Positions 57,976 to 64,000 of a stretch of DNA of 64,000 nucleotides are shown here, piece by piece (position 1 is the first letter of the stretch; each line of letters opens with the position of its first letter). The stretch comes from Kangiella koreensis DSM 16069 (lineage in GTDB: Bacteria; Pseudomonadota; Gammaproteobacteria; Enterobacterales; Kangiellaceae). Both the position numbers and the translations under genes were made by a program. The stretch is from positions 1,612,001 through 1,676,000 of the forward strand of contig NC_013166.1 of NCBI RefSeq assembly GCF_000024085.1. Direction: 5' to 3'. The notes under the pieces were generated by a model. It saw nothing but the letters and a program-made list of their open reading frames with translations. It did not search any database and had not been told where the DNA came from.

Positions 57976-59373
57976 ATGTTAGTATCTATTGTCGACGCCC
58001 TAGCGGGCAAACCTGGCGAAGGTGAGCAAGTCACCGTTCAAGGCTGGGTACGTACTCGTCGTGATTCAAAAGCCGGACTATCGTTCGTCAATATCCACGA
58101 TGGTAGCTGCTTTAATCCTATTCAGGCAGTAGTCGATAATAATGTGGCTAATTATGAATCCGAAGTGATTAAAGTAACCGCCGGCTGCTCTATTCGAGTA
58201 ACCGGGAAGTTGGTCGAATCGCAAGGTAAAGGTCAGTCTTATGAAATTCAGGCCAGTGAAGTCGAAGTGCTAGGCTGGGTTGATGATCCTGACACCTACC
58301 CTATCCAGCCAAAACCGCATTCTGTTGAATTCTTACGTGATAATGCACACTTGCGTCCACGTACCAACTTAATTGGTGCAGTCACGCGAGTTCGTAACTG
58401 CCTGGCGCAGGCTGTTCACCGCTTCATGCATGAACAGGGTTACTTTTGGATTCACACACCAATCATCACTGCTTCGGATGCCGAAGGTGCCGGAGAAATG
58501 TTCCGTGTCAGTACACTGGATATGACAAACCTGCCAAAGACTGACAAAGGCGATATCGACTACAGCAAAGACTTTTTCGGTAAAGAATCCTTTTTAACGG
58601 TATCGGGTCAGTTGAATGTTGAATCTTACTGTATGGCAATGTCCAAGGTTTACACATTCGGACCGACTTTCCGTGCTGAAAACTCCAACACCAGCCGTCA
58701 CTTAGCTGAATTCTGGATGGTTGAGCCTGAAATTGCTTTCGCCAACTTATCGGATAACGCTGATTTGGCCGAAGCTATGATGAAGTATATCTTCAAAGCA
58801 GTTCTAGACGAATGTGCTGATGATATGGCCTTCTTCCAGCAACGCGTTGATAAGGACTGTATCAACCGTCTTGAAAACGTCATCAACCACAACTTCGAAC
58901 GCATGGACTACACCGATGTGATTGATGTACTGAAAAAAGCAGACAAGAAATTCGACTATCCAGTTGAATGGGGCATCGACCTGCAATCAGAGCATGAGCG
59001 CTACATTGCGGAAGAGTATGTTGGTCGCCCGACCGTAGTGATGAACTACCCAAAAGACATTAAAGCCTTCTATATGCGTTTGAACGACGATGGCAAAACC
59101 GTCGCGGCGATGGATGTTTTAGCGCCGGGCATTGGTGAAATCATCGGCGGTGCACAACGTGAAGAACGCCTGGACGTGCTCGATAAGCGTATTGAAGAAA
59201 TGGGCTTACCAGCTGAAGATTACTGGTGGTATCGCGACCTGCGTCGTTACGGCACAGTACCACACGCTGGTTTTGGCTTAGGTTTTGATCGCTGCGTGTC
59301 TTATGTTACTGGCGTACAAAATATCCGCGATGTGATTCCATTCCCTCGTGTGCCTAACAATGTGAAATTCTAA
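57976..59373 (+). CDS. asnS: Asparaginyl-tRNA synthetase
   Basis: AsnS charges tRNA-Asn. The 465-residue class IIb synthetase has an N-terminal OB-fold anticodon-binding domain ([20 protein letters not shown]), then motif 1 around residue 130, motif 2 ([20 protein letters not shown]) and motif 3 ([15 protein letters not shown]) at the end. The IPFPRVPN close of the chain is typical. A strong terminator follows. Confidence 0.97.
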   Translation: MLVSIVDALAGKPGEGEQVTVQGWVRTRRDSKAGLSFVNIHDGSCFNPIQAVVDNNVANYESEVIKVTAGCSIRVTGKLVESQGKGQSYEIQASEVEVLGWVDDPDTYPIQPKPHSVEFLRDNAHLRPRTNLIGAVTRVRNCLAQAVHRFMHEQGYFWIHTPIITASDAEGAGEMFRVSTLDMTNLPKTDKGDIDYSKDFFGKESFLTVSGQLNVESYCMAMSKVYTFGPTFRAENSNTSRHLAEFWMVEPEIAFANLSDNADLAEAMMKYIFKAVLDECADDMAFFQQRVDKDCINRLENVINHNFERMDYTDVIDVLKKADKKFDYPVEWGIDLQSEHERYIAEEYVGRPTVVMNYPKDIKAFYMRLNDDGKTVAAMDVLAPGIGEIIGGAQREERLDVLDKRIEEMGLPAEDYWWYRDLRRYGTVPHAGFGLGFDRCVSYVTGVQNIRDVIPFPRVPNNVKF

Positions 59374-59399
59374 TTTCTTAAAGTTGCACAAAAATGATT

Positions 59400-59423
59400 A
59401 AGGCCACAAACGTGGCCTTTTTT
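59400..59423 (+). terminator. Terminator after asnS
   Basis: AAGGCCAC AAAC GTGGCCTT plus T4 forms a compact hairpin 27 bases past the asnS stop. Confidence 0.9.
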
Positions 59424-59471
59424 ATTGCATTGAGCTAGTATGAAGTCAGTACACAGTCAACGGATACAGTG

Positions 59472-59648
59472 ATGTCAAAAAAGAATTACACCAGTGAAAT
59501 CACAGACTTTTTGCAAGAGCTTGATGAGACCATTAAACCTGACTCACCCTCTCGTAGAGCTGAAAAAGCGAAGTATGATGAGATCAACGAAAAACGTGAT
59601 AACCCTGACTACAAAGATAAAAAATCAAAGCTGTGGGAAGAATTTTAA
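59472..59648 (+). CDS. Small conserved hypothetical protein (58 residues)
   Basis: Reading from ATG 59472 gives a 58-residue, highly charged protein beginning MSKKNYTSEITDFLQELDET and ending DKKSKLWEEF. The YTSEITDFL start and charged body recall the CBU_0585-like/DUF3460-like small families (from memory, tentative). A longer-looking frame on the same strand at 59494-59688 is a shadow: this frame has charged coding-type composition and the family-like start. No ribosome site is clear. Function unknown. Confidence 0.65.
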   Translation: MSKKNYTSEITDFLQELDETIKPDSPSRRAEKAKYDEINEKRDNPDYKDKKSKLWEEF

Positions 59649-59688
59649 CCCTTCCCTTTTCCTCTCTCTCGCTCTATATCTAATCTAA

Positions 59689-60240
59689 TTAAACCCAGCT
59701 CACAAAGTCGTCGACTTCAGGGATTGGCTTTGCTTTAAGCTCCATGTCTGGAGTCCCTATATAAATAAAACCAACGATGGTGTCATTGTGGTCCAAACCT
59801 AATAAAGGCTTAAGGTGCTCATTAAAAGCCAATGGACCCGTTCGCCAATAGGCGCCATAGCCCAAGCTATCAAGTCCAAGGATTAAATTCTGTACGCCCG
59901 CACCAGTAGACAGGACTTCCTCAATATGGGGAACTTTCTCATGCCCTCGTGCTTTAGCCACAGCGACTATTACCATCGGGGCTCTATGCGGTAATGACAG
60001 AGAACGCTCCTGCTTTTCTGGTTCCATTGCAGGATCTTCAGAAACACAGGCCAGGCGGTATTTTTCACCTAGCTCACTCAACGCTTTCTCACCCTCAAAC
60101 ACAATATACTGCCAAGGCATTAAGCGCTTGTGATCAGGAGCCCTTAACGCAGCCTTGAAGACCTGATTCATTTCTTCTTTTGTTGGAGCTGGTGCTTTTA
60201 AGCGACCACAAGAAACACGATTAATTAAAGTGTCTAACAT
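59689..60240 (-). CDS. Nitroreductase-family protein (YdjA-like)
   Basis: This is a 183-residue FMN-dependent nitroreductase of the small YdjA type. FMN- and substrate-site segments are LINRVSCGRLKAPAPTKEE near the start, APDHKRLMPWQYIVFEG, APMVIVAVAK, STGAGVQNLILGLDSLGYGA, and FIYIGTP near the end. RVSCGRL stands in the usual RRSxR position. Physiological substrate unknown. It stands alone. Confidence 0.9.
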   Translation of the reverse strand: MLDTLINRVSCGRLKAPAPTKEEMNQVFKAALRAPDHKRLMPWQYIVFEGEKALSELGEKYRLACVSEDPAMEPEKQERSLSLPHRAPMVIVAVAKARGHEKVPHIEEVLSTGAGVQNLILGLDSLGYGAYWRTGPLAFNEHLKPLLGLDHNDTIVGFIYIGTPDMELKAKPIPEVDDFVSWV

Positions 60241-60505
60241 AGTATTATCTCAAAGAGTTATAACTTAAATTGCAAGCGACTATAGCATAAATTGATTGTT
60301 CTAAAATGAATAACATTTTGCAGTTTTCTGACTCCATACAAACACGAAAACCTCGCTCCTAAGCCACCTAAGTGCTAAGTAAGGCAATTATATGAAGCTT
60401 GCTCTGCCACTGGCGTAACCGCATTTATCATTTGATTTTCAATCAATTGTTCCGTATTTTAAATCCTGGACATTAAAACAAAACACAGTAAATGGGGATA
60501 TTATT

Positions 60506-60709
60506 ATGAAAAACTTAGGTTCATTCATTGCTTTATTGGGGATTGCATCAATCGCTTTATTCTTCTTCGACTATGAATTAAAAATACTTGGCTGGATTAA
60601 CAATTGGGGTGAAAACATCGCATGGACAATCCGTGGAGGCTTAGTCGTAGTTGGTGCACTATTATTCCTTATGGCACCTTCAGAGAAAGATTCAGAAGAA
60701 GCTGCTTAA
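60506..60709 (+). CDS. Small two-helix membrane protein
   Basis: This is a 67-residue protein with two hydrophobic segments (SFIALLGIASIALFFF at about 6-21 and IRGGLVVVGALLFLMA at about 42-58), a short acidic tail (SEKDSEEAA) and a polar middle loop containing NNWGEN. GGGGAT lies ahead of the ATG. No family recognised. A strong terminator follows, which supports expression. Confidence 0.75.
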   Translation: MKNLGSFIALLGIASIALFFFDYELKILGWINNWGENIAWTIRGGLVVVGALLFLMAPSEKDSEEAA

Positions 60710-60727
60710 GTTAGCTGTAACCGTTCT

Positions 60728-60756
60728 AAAAGCCCGACCATGTGTCGGGCTTTTTT
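60728..60756 (+). terminator. Terminator after the small membrane protein
   Basis: AAAAGCCCGAC and GTCGGGCTTTTTT form a strong stem with loop CATGT. Confidence 0.9.
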
Positions 60757-60832
60757 AATTCGGATATAAAAAAACCAGCCACAAGGTATCAGGTCAATAT
60801 AGTACTCGTTTGCCGGGGAGGCCGAAAATTGA

Positions 60833-60860
60833 ATCTGACTGACAAGGATGTCAGGAATGC
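60833..60860 (+). repeat. Hairpin element copy A
   Basis: ATCTGAC, stem TGACA, loop AGGA, stem TGTCA, then GGAATGC. It shares flanks with copies B to D while the stem sequence differs but still pairs. Confidence 0.6.
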
Positions 60861-60905
60861 CGAAAATGCAGGGAGCAATGATACCCGTAGGGGAGTACTC
60901 AGCAC

Positions 60906-60933
60906 ATCTGACTAACATGGACGTTAGAAATGT
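60906..60933 (+). repeat. Hairpin element copy B
   Basis: ATCTGAC, stem TAAC(A), loop TGGA, stem (C)GTTA, then GAAATG. Four pairs and one mismatch next to the loop. Confidence 0.6.
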
Positions 60934-61006
60934 CGATAATGCAGGAGCATTTATCGACCTGTGCTTCGCCCTTCGGGCCAGCGTCGCTGCGCTCCGCTGT
61001 TAAAAT

Positions 61007-61062
61007 TTCTGACCTCCATGGATGGAGGAAATGCAGAGGTTTGTCGGGAACAAATCCTGCCC
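61007..61062 (+). repeat. Hairpin element copy C with 54-base duplicated extension
   Basis: CTGAC, stem CTCCA, loop TGGA, stem TGGAG, then GAAATGC, continuing to CCTGCCC. Bases 61009-61062 match 61661-61714 with a single G/A difference. Confidence 0.75.
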
Positions 61063-61116
61063 GACAAATTTTTCGAACCCTGACAGGGGTTCTCGTCCAC
61101 CGACAGAAATCAGATA

Positions 61117-61147
61117 TAAAAAAACCCAGCCACAAGGGCTGGGTTTT
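61117..61147 (-). terminator. Terminator of tRNA-Glu copy 1
   Basis: AAAACCCAGCC and GGCTGGGTTTT form a stem with loop ACAAG. It lies eight bases past the tRNA 3' end on the minus strand and is followed by T-rich sequence. Confidence 0.88.
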
Positions 61148-61154
61148 ATTTATA

Positions 61155-61230
61155 TGGCATCCCGTAGGGGAGTCGAACCCCTGTTACCGCCGTGAAAGGG
61201 CGGTGTCCTAGGCCTCTAGACGAACGGGAC
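61155..61230 (-). tRNA. tRNA-Glu (anticodon TTC), copy 1
   Basis: The 76-base minus-strand cloverleaf has acceptor GTCCCGT/ACGGGAT, anticodon arm CCGCC CTTTCAC GGCGG, T-loop GGTTCGACTC and encoded CCA. The anticodon TTC reads Glu. Confidence 0.98.
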
Positions 61231-61266
61231 ACAATGTTTGAAACTGTTCTCTCAAACGCGGGCGCA

Positions 61267-61295
61267 ATAATAATGCCCCTACCCTCGTTTGTCAA
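61267..61295 (-). promoter_or_regulatory. Promoter of tRNA-Glu copy 1
   Basis: On the minus strand a consensus -35 TTGACA (61290-61295), 17 bases, -10 TATTAT (61267-61272), then a TGCGCCCGCG discriminator. It is 37 bases upstream of the tRNA. Confidence 0.85.
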
Positions 61296-61589
61296 AAAAA
61301 TAATGAGGATTTCGCTGTTTTTTTCAGCTTTATAAGAAAACTGGGCATAAATCAGTCAGATAGGTTAAGAAAGGTACAGTTAGCCTAAGCTCCAATTAAA
61401 CAAATGAGCTCGACCACTCTCTTCTGATTCGCCCCGAATTTCAAGAAAAAACCAATACAGTGGTGCCATGTTAAATAAATAGTATTATCCAGAGTCAGTA
61501 TCTGCTCTTAGAAAACCTCTTGGCCACTCCTTAGAAGAAGCCACAAGGGCTAAAGTCCACCTTAAATTCGATGAATACCGGGGAGGCCA

Positions 61590-61621
61590 AAAATGCAGGG
61601 GCAATGATGCCCGTAGGGGAG
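61590..61621 (+). repeat. tRNA-Glu 3'-fragment element, second copy
   Basis: AAAATGCAGGGGCAATGATG then CCCGTAGGGGAG; 60863-60895 carries the other copy with one inserted A and one G-to-A change. The last 12 bases equal the tRNA-Glu 3' half. Confidence 0.65.
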
Positions 61622-61658
61622 GCAGAATTTTGCTCCATGCAAATTCTGCACTCCCGCC

Positions 61659-61714
61659 ATCTGACCTCCATGGATGGAGGAAATGCAGAGATTTGTCGGG
61701 AACAAATCCTGCCC
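61659..61714 (+). repeat. Hairpin element copy D with 54-base duplicated extension
   Basis: ATCTGAC, stem CTCCA, loop TGGA, stem TGGAG, then GAAATGC. It is nearly identical to copy C through CCTGCCC. Confidence 0.75.
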
Positions 61715-61756
61715 TGGTGCTTGTCGAACGAGTTCTCCTGCTCTTTCGTAATGACA

Positions 61757-61786
61757 TAAAAAAAGCCCGACCTGAAGGTCGAGCTT
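61757..61786 (-). terminator. Terminator of the tRNA-Ala / tRNA-Glu copy 2 unit
   Basis: AAAGC-C-CGACC and GGTCG-A-GCTTT pair around loop TGAA with one internal mismatch, and a T run follows on the minus strand. Confidence 0.75.
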
Positions 61787-61794
61787 TCTTAATG

Positions 61795-61870
61795 TGGCAT
61801 CCCGTAGGGGAGTCGAACCCCTGTTACCGCCGTGAAAGGGCGGTGTCCTAGGCCTCTAGACGAACGGGAC
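61795..61870 (-). tRNA. tRNA-Glu (anticodon TTC), copy 2
   Basis: All 76 bases are identical to copy 1, including the encoded CCA. It lies 101 bases downstream of tRNA-Ala with no visible promoter between, so the two are probably one transcript. Confidence 0.98.
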
Positions 61871-61971
61871 ACAAACTTTTCAAAATATCAATTTATTTGA
61901 ATGCGCGGCAAAAGATGAGGAAGCTTACTCCAGTAAGCGACGATTCTTTTAACAAAGCAGTCAATTAAATT

Positions 61972-62047
61972 TGGTGGAGCTAAGCGGGATCGAACCGCTG
62001 ACCTCTACACTGCCAGTGTAGCGCTCTCCCAGCTGAGCTATAGCCCC
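61972..62047 (-). tRNA. tRNA-Ala (anticodon GGC)
   Basis: The 76-base minus-strand cloverleaf has GGGGCTA/TAGCTCC acceptor ends (one G-T pair), D arm GCTCAGCTGGGAGAGC, anticodon loop CTGGCAG, T-loop GGTTCGATCC and encoded CCA. Confidence 0.98.
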
Positions 62048-62062
62048 AAAACAATGGCGCGC

Positions 62063-62090
62063 ATTTTAGCACGGGGCTTGTTACTGTCAA
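62063..62090 (-). promoter_or_regulatory. Promoter of tRNA-Ala/tRNA-Glu unit
   Basis: On the minus strand TTGACA (62085-62090), 16 bases, then TAAAAT (62063-62068) and a GCGCGCC discriminator, the pattern of a strong stable-RNA promoter. Confidence 0.85.
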
Positions 62091-62176
62091 CTGGAATTTG
62101 ATGCAAATTATCGACTTAGCTTGAAAAGCTGAGTATAGTTTTCGCCATCTAACACTAACAAGAGTTTGAGTCTGTT

Positions 62177-64000
62177 ATGAAACCTTTATACTTATTGTTT
62201 GGCTTACTGGCATTTAGTGCTGGTGCTGGTGCTGGTGAGGCTGAGGCGTCTAAGCCTTTTACGGCTGAAGACATGGTGACTATGAAGCGGGTTGCCTCCC
62301 CTGCTCTGTCGCCTGACGGCAATTCTGTAGCTTATGTGCTTCGCTCGACTGATCTTGAAGCTGACAAGGGTACTTTTGATATATACCTGACCAGCGCAAT
62401 TGATGAAGACTCTGAGCCAAAACAGCTCACTTCCGACCCAGCAGCTGATACTAGTCCTAAGTGGTCGGCAGATGGCAAGCATCTCTATTTCTTGTCCAGC
62501 CGTAGCGGCACTAATCAGCTTTGGCGCTATAGCGTTGCATCTGAGTCAGTTGAGCAGGTTTCTGATGTGCCGGTCAGCATTGGCACTTATAAAGTCTCTG
62601 CAAAGAATGATCGAGTGGTATTCAGCGCATCGGTTTTCCCTGAATGCGAAACTCTAGTCTGCACAAAAGAAAAATCTGAAGCGGCTAGCAATAGCAAACA
62701 AGAAGGCAAGCTGTACGACAAAATGTTTGTCCGCCATTGGGATCACTGGCTGGATGGTACCCAAAGCCGCCTGTTTAGCGCGAAATTAGGCAGTAAGCCT
62801 TTTTCCGATGCCACCCCCCTATCCCACAGCCTGAATGGTAACGTGCCATCGAGCCCTTTTGGCGGTGATGAGGAATACACCATCAGTCCGGATGGCAAAA
62901 CAGTTATTTTTACCTTGCGAATCGCCGATAAGAATGAGCCAACCTCTACCAACTTTGATCTGTATGAAGTTTCTATCTCGGGTGGCAAGGTTAACAACCT
63001 GACTAAAGAAAATTTGGCCTGGGACACTTACCCTGTATTTAGTCCTGATGGAAAGAAACTAGCCTGGCTGGCTATGGATCGTCCTGGATTTGAAGCCGAC
63101 CGTCGCCAACTACACATTCGCGATCTGAAATCAGGTAAAACAGAAAATGTTACTAAAACTTGGGATCGTTCTTTTTATGGCTTTAAATTCAGCAAAAATG
63201 GTCAGCAAGTTTTCTTATACGGTAACCATATCGGCAAAAACGTTATCTGGTCATTTGATTTAAAGACTAAGCAGCGCTCGCAATTAACCGATGAAGGTTA
63301 TGTATCCGCATTTGATTTAGGCAAAGATAAAATCATTTATCAGTATGACGACTTGAACCAACCTGCTGATTTGTTTGTGATGGATCTTAATGGCGATAAT
63401 AAGCGTCAGCTAACGCATGTTAATCAAGATGTCATGTCCGAGCTTGAATTTGGTGACTATGAACAGTTCAGTTTCAAAGGCTGGAACGATGAAACGGTAT
63501 ACGGCTATATCGTCAAGCCTGTCGATTTTGAGGAAGAGAAAGAATATCCCTTAGCCTTTTTGATTCATGGCGGCCCACAAGGAAGCTTCGGTGATCACTT
63601 CCACTATCGTTGGAACCCACAGACTTACGCAGGTCAAGGGTTTGTCGCGGTCATGATCGACTTCCATGGCTCTACCGGCTATGGTCAGGACTTCACAGAC
63701 GCAATTACTGGCGACTGGGGTGGCAAACCACTGGAAGATTTGCAGAAAGGTTTGGCTTATGTTGAAGATACATACACGTTTGTCGATACTAATAACGCCT
63801 GTGCTTTAGGTGCTTCTTATGGCGGTTACATGATCAACTGGATTGCCGGTAATTGGTCTGATCAATTTAAATGTCTGGTTAATCATGACGGTATTTTCGA
63901 CAACCGCATGATGTACTACTCAACAGAAGAGCTTTGGTTCGTTGAATGGGAAAATGGTGGTACTTATTTCGATAATCCGGAAAATTTTGAGAAACATAAT
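62177..64000 (+). CDS. Secreted S9-family prolyl oligopeptidase-type peptidase (3' end outside window)
   Basis: The frame runs from ATG 62177 to the window edge, giving the first 608 residues. Residues 1-20 look like a signal peptide (PLYLLFGLLAFSAGAGAG). An N-terminal beta-propeller follows with repeated SPDG motifs (ALSPDGNSVAYVL, WSADGKHLYFLSSRSG, ISPDGKTVIFTL, FSPDGKKLAWLA). The C-terminal alpha/beta-hydrolase domain has FLIHGGPQGSFGD and the nucleophile Ser in GASYGGYM. The catalytic Asp and His lie beyond the window. It probably cleaves peptides in the periplasm, consistent with an amino-acid-feeding lifestyle. It is divergent from the tRNA-Ala unit. Confidence 0.93.
   Translation, partial: MKPLYLLFGLLAFSAGAGAGEAEASKPFTAEDMVTMKRVASPALSPDGNSVAYVLRSTDLEADKGTFDIYLTSAIDEDSEPKQLTSDPAADTSPKWSADGKHLYFLSSRSGTNQLWRYSVASESVEQVSDVPVSIGTYKVSAKNDRVVFSASVFPECETLVCTKEKSEAASNSKQEGKLYDKMFVRHWDHWLDGTQSRLFSAKLGSKPFSDATPLSHSLNGNVPSSPFGGDEEYTISPDGKTVIFTLRIADKNEPTSTNFDLYEVSISGGKVNNLTKENLAWDTYPVFSPDGKKLAWLAMDRPGFEADRRQLHIRDLKSGKTENVTKTWDRSFYGFKFSKNGQQVFLYGNHIGKNVIWSFDLKTKQRSQLTDEGYVSAFDLGKDKIIYQYDDLNQPADLFVMDLNGDNKRQLTHVNQDVMSELEFGDYEQFSFKGWNDETVYGYIVKPVDFEEEKEYPLAFLIHGGPQGSFGDHFHYRWNPQTYAGQGFVAVMIDFHGSTGYGQDFTDAITGDWGGKPLEDLQKGLAYVEDTYTFVDTNNACALGASYGGYMINWIAGNWSDQFKCLVNHDGIFDNRMMYYSTEELWFVEWENGGTYFDNPENFEKHN

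Larger units (their letters stand above)
60757..61116. repeat. Repeat-rich stretch 3' of tRNA-Glu copy 1
   Basis: This stretch has no credible gene. It holds three copies of a small hairpin element (60833-60860, 60906-60933, 61007-61034). A 33-base element (60863-60895) ends in CCCGTAGGGGAG, the same 12 bases as the 3' part of tRNA-Glu. A truncated terminator copy (AGCCACAAGG, 60777-60786) and a GC-rich block (60963-60999) complete it. Weak frames across it follow repeats and I do not call them. Confidence 0.7.
61231..61794. other. Spacer between the two tRNA-Glu genes
   Basis: This 564-base spacer holds the copy 1 promoter, an AGCCACAAGGGCT remnant (61539-61551) matching the loop region of the tRNA-Glu terminator, a second CCCGTAGGGGAG element (61590-61621), an inverted repeat around 61623-61650 (GCAGAATTT / AAATTCTGC) and hairpin copy D. 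No credible coding sequence. Confidence 0.65.

Noticed and set aside
60241..60505. 265-base gap between the nitroreductase and the small membrane protein
   Set aside because: Examined for small genes and hairpins; nothing convincing seen.
60963..60999. GC-rich block with CCCTTCGGGCCAGC and CGCTGCGCTCC
   Set aside because: Resembles low-complexity hairpin blocks common in gammaproteobacterial intergenic DNA; no rRNA or gene match could be supported.
60930..61211. Open frame of about 93 codons on the plus strand
   Set aside because: It runs through hairpin repeats, a terminator and into tRNA-Glu; no ribosome site.
61485..61851. Several overlapping frames on both strands between the tRNA-Glu genes
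   Set aside because: They are made of the duplicated repeat elements and tRNA sequence; near-identical peptide stretches recur only because the DNA repeats.
1..64000. Defence islands, CRISPR arrays, prophage or insertion sequences
   Set aside because: No direct-repeat arrays, transposases, integrases or defence-type proteins found; tRNA genes lack adjacent integrase genes.

Overview
This window reads as a chromosomal segment of an aerobic, A+T-leaning gammaproteobacterium. The gene families and their layout fit a marine amino-acid-degrading member of the Kangiella / Oceanospirillales type: an isc operon preceded by suhB, trmJ and cysE, a HutF/HutG histidine pathway, a homogentisate pathway, and linked sdh-suc-gltA genes. 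The genus is an inference from gene content only. I see no prophage, insertion sequence, CRISPR array or rRNA operon. Almost all genes are recognisable housekeeping or catabolic genes.

Layout. 1-2020: the 3' end of proA, a membrane-anchored XRE-type regulator, and two near-identical tRNA-Lys genes, each with its own promoter and terminator. 2138-9645 (minus strand): the complete isc iron-sulfur assembly operon (iscR-iscS-iscU-iscA-hscB-hscA-fdx-iscX) with a textbook IscR operator, preceded by cysE and trmJ; suhB diverges from trmJ. 10702-15085: a DUF1338/HglS-like protein, etfB-etfA, and divergent ETF-ubiquinone oxidoreductase. 15158-16423: a secreted HAF-repeat protein with a GlyGly-CTERM-like tail. 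16502-21595: phenylalanine/tyrosine catabolism (phhA, hppD, hmgA, fahA, maiA). 21958-29315: slt transglycosylase, an outer-membrane barrel protein, a small DUF6763-like protein, ung, and a periplasmic binding protein paired with a degenerate hybrid sensor. 29287-38056: the full five-step histidine pathway (hutF, hutI, hutG, hutC, hutU, hutH) with an azurin gene inside it. 38174-43623: a small secreted protein, YceI, a DUF4139 lipoprotein and an M16 protease. 43810-55230: sdhCDAB, sucABCD and divergent gltA. 55441-60709: tryptophan 2,3-dioxygenase, a VOC protein, free-methionine-sulfoxide reductase, a DUF1289 protein, asnS, a 58-residue protein, a nitroreductase and a small membrane protein. 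60757-62047: a repeat-rich stretch with two identical tRNA-Glu genes and a tRNA-Ala. 62177-end: the 5' part of a secreted S9-family peptidase.

Functionally the window joins degradation of Phe/Tyr (to fumarate and acetoacetate), His (to glutamate and formate) and the first step of Trp breakdown to the TCA cycle (gltA, suc, sdh). ETF and ETF-QO feed acyl-CoA and amino-acid dehydrogenase electrons to quinone. The isc operon supplies clusters for SdhB, ETF-QO and ferredoxin.

No clearly new multi-gene system is visible. The best leads are: a family of covarying short hairpins with tRNA-Glu-derived fragments around the tRNA-Glu genes; HutG fused to an N-terminal helical domain; an azurin without the usual disulfide inside the hut cluster; a binding-protein/sensor pair whose receiver lacks the phospho-acceptor Asp; and long inverted repeats upstream of hppD, gltA and sucC.
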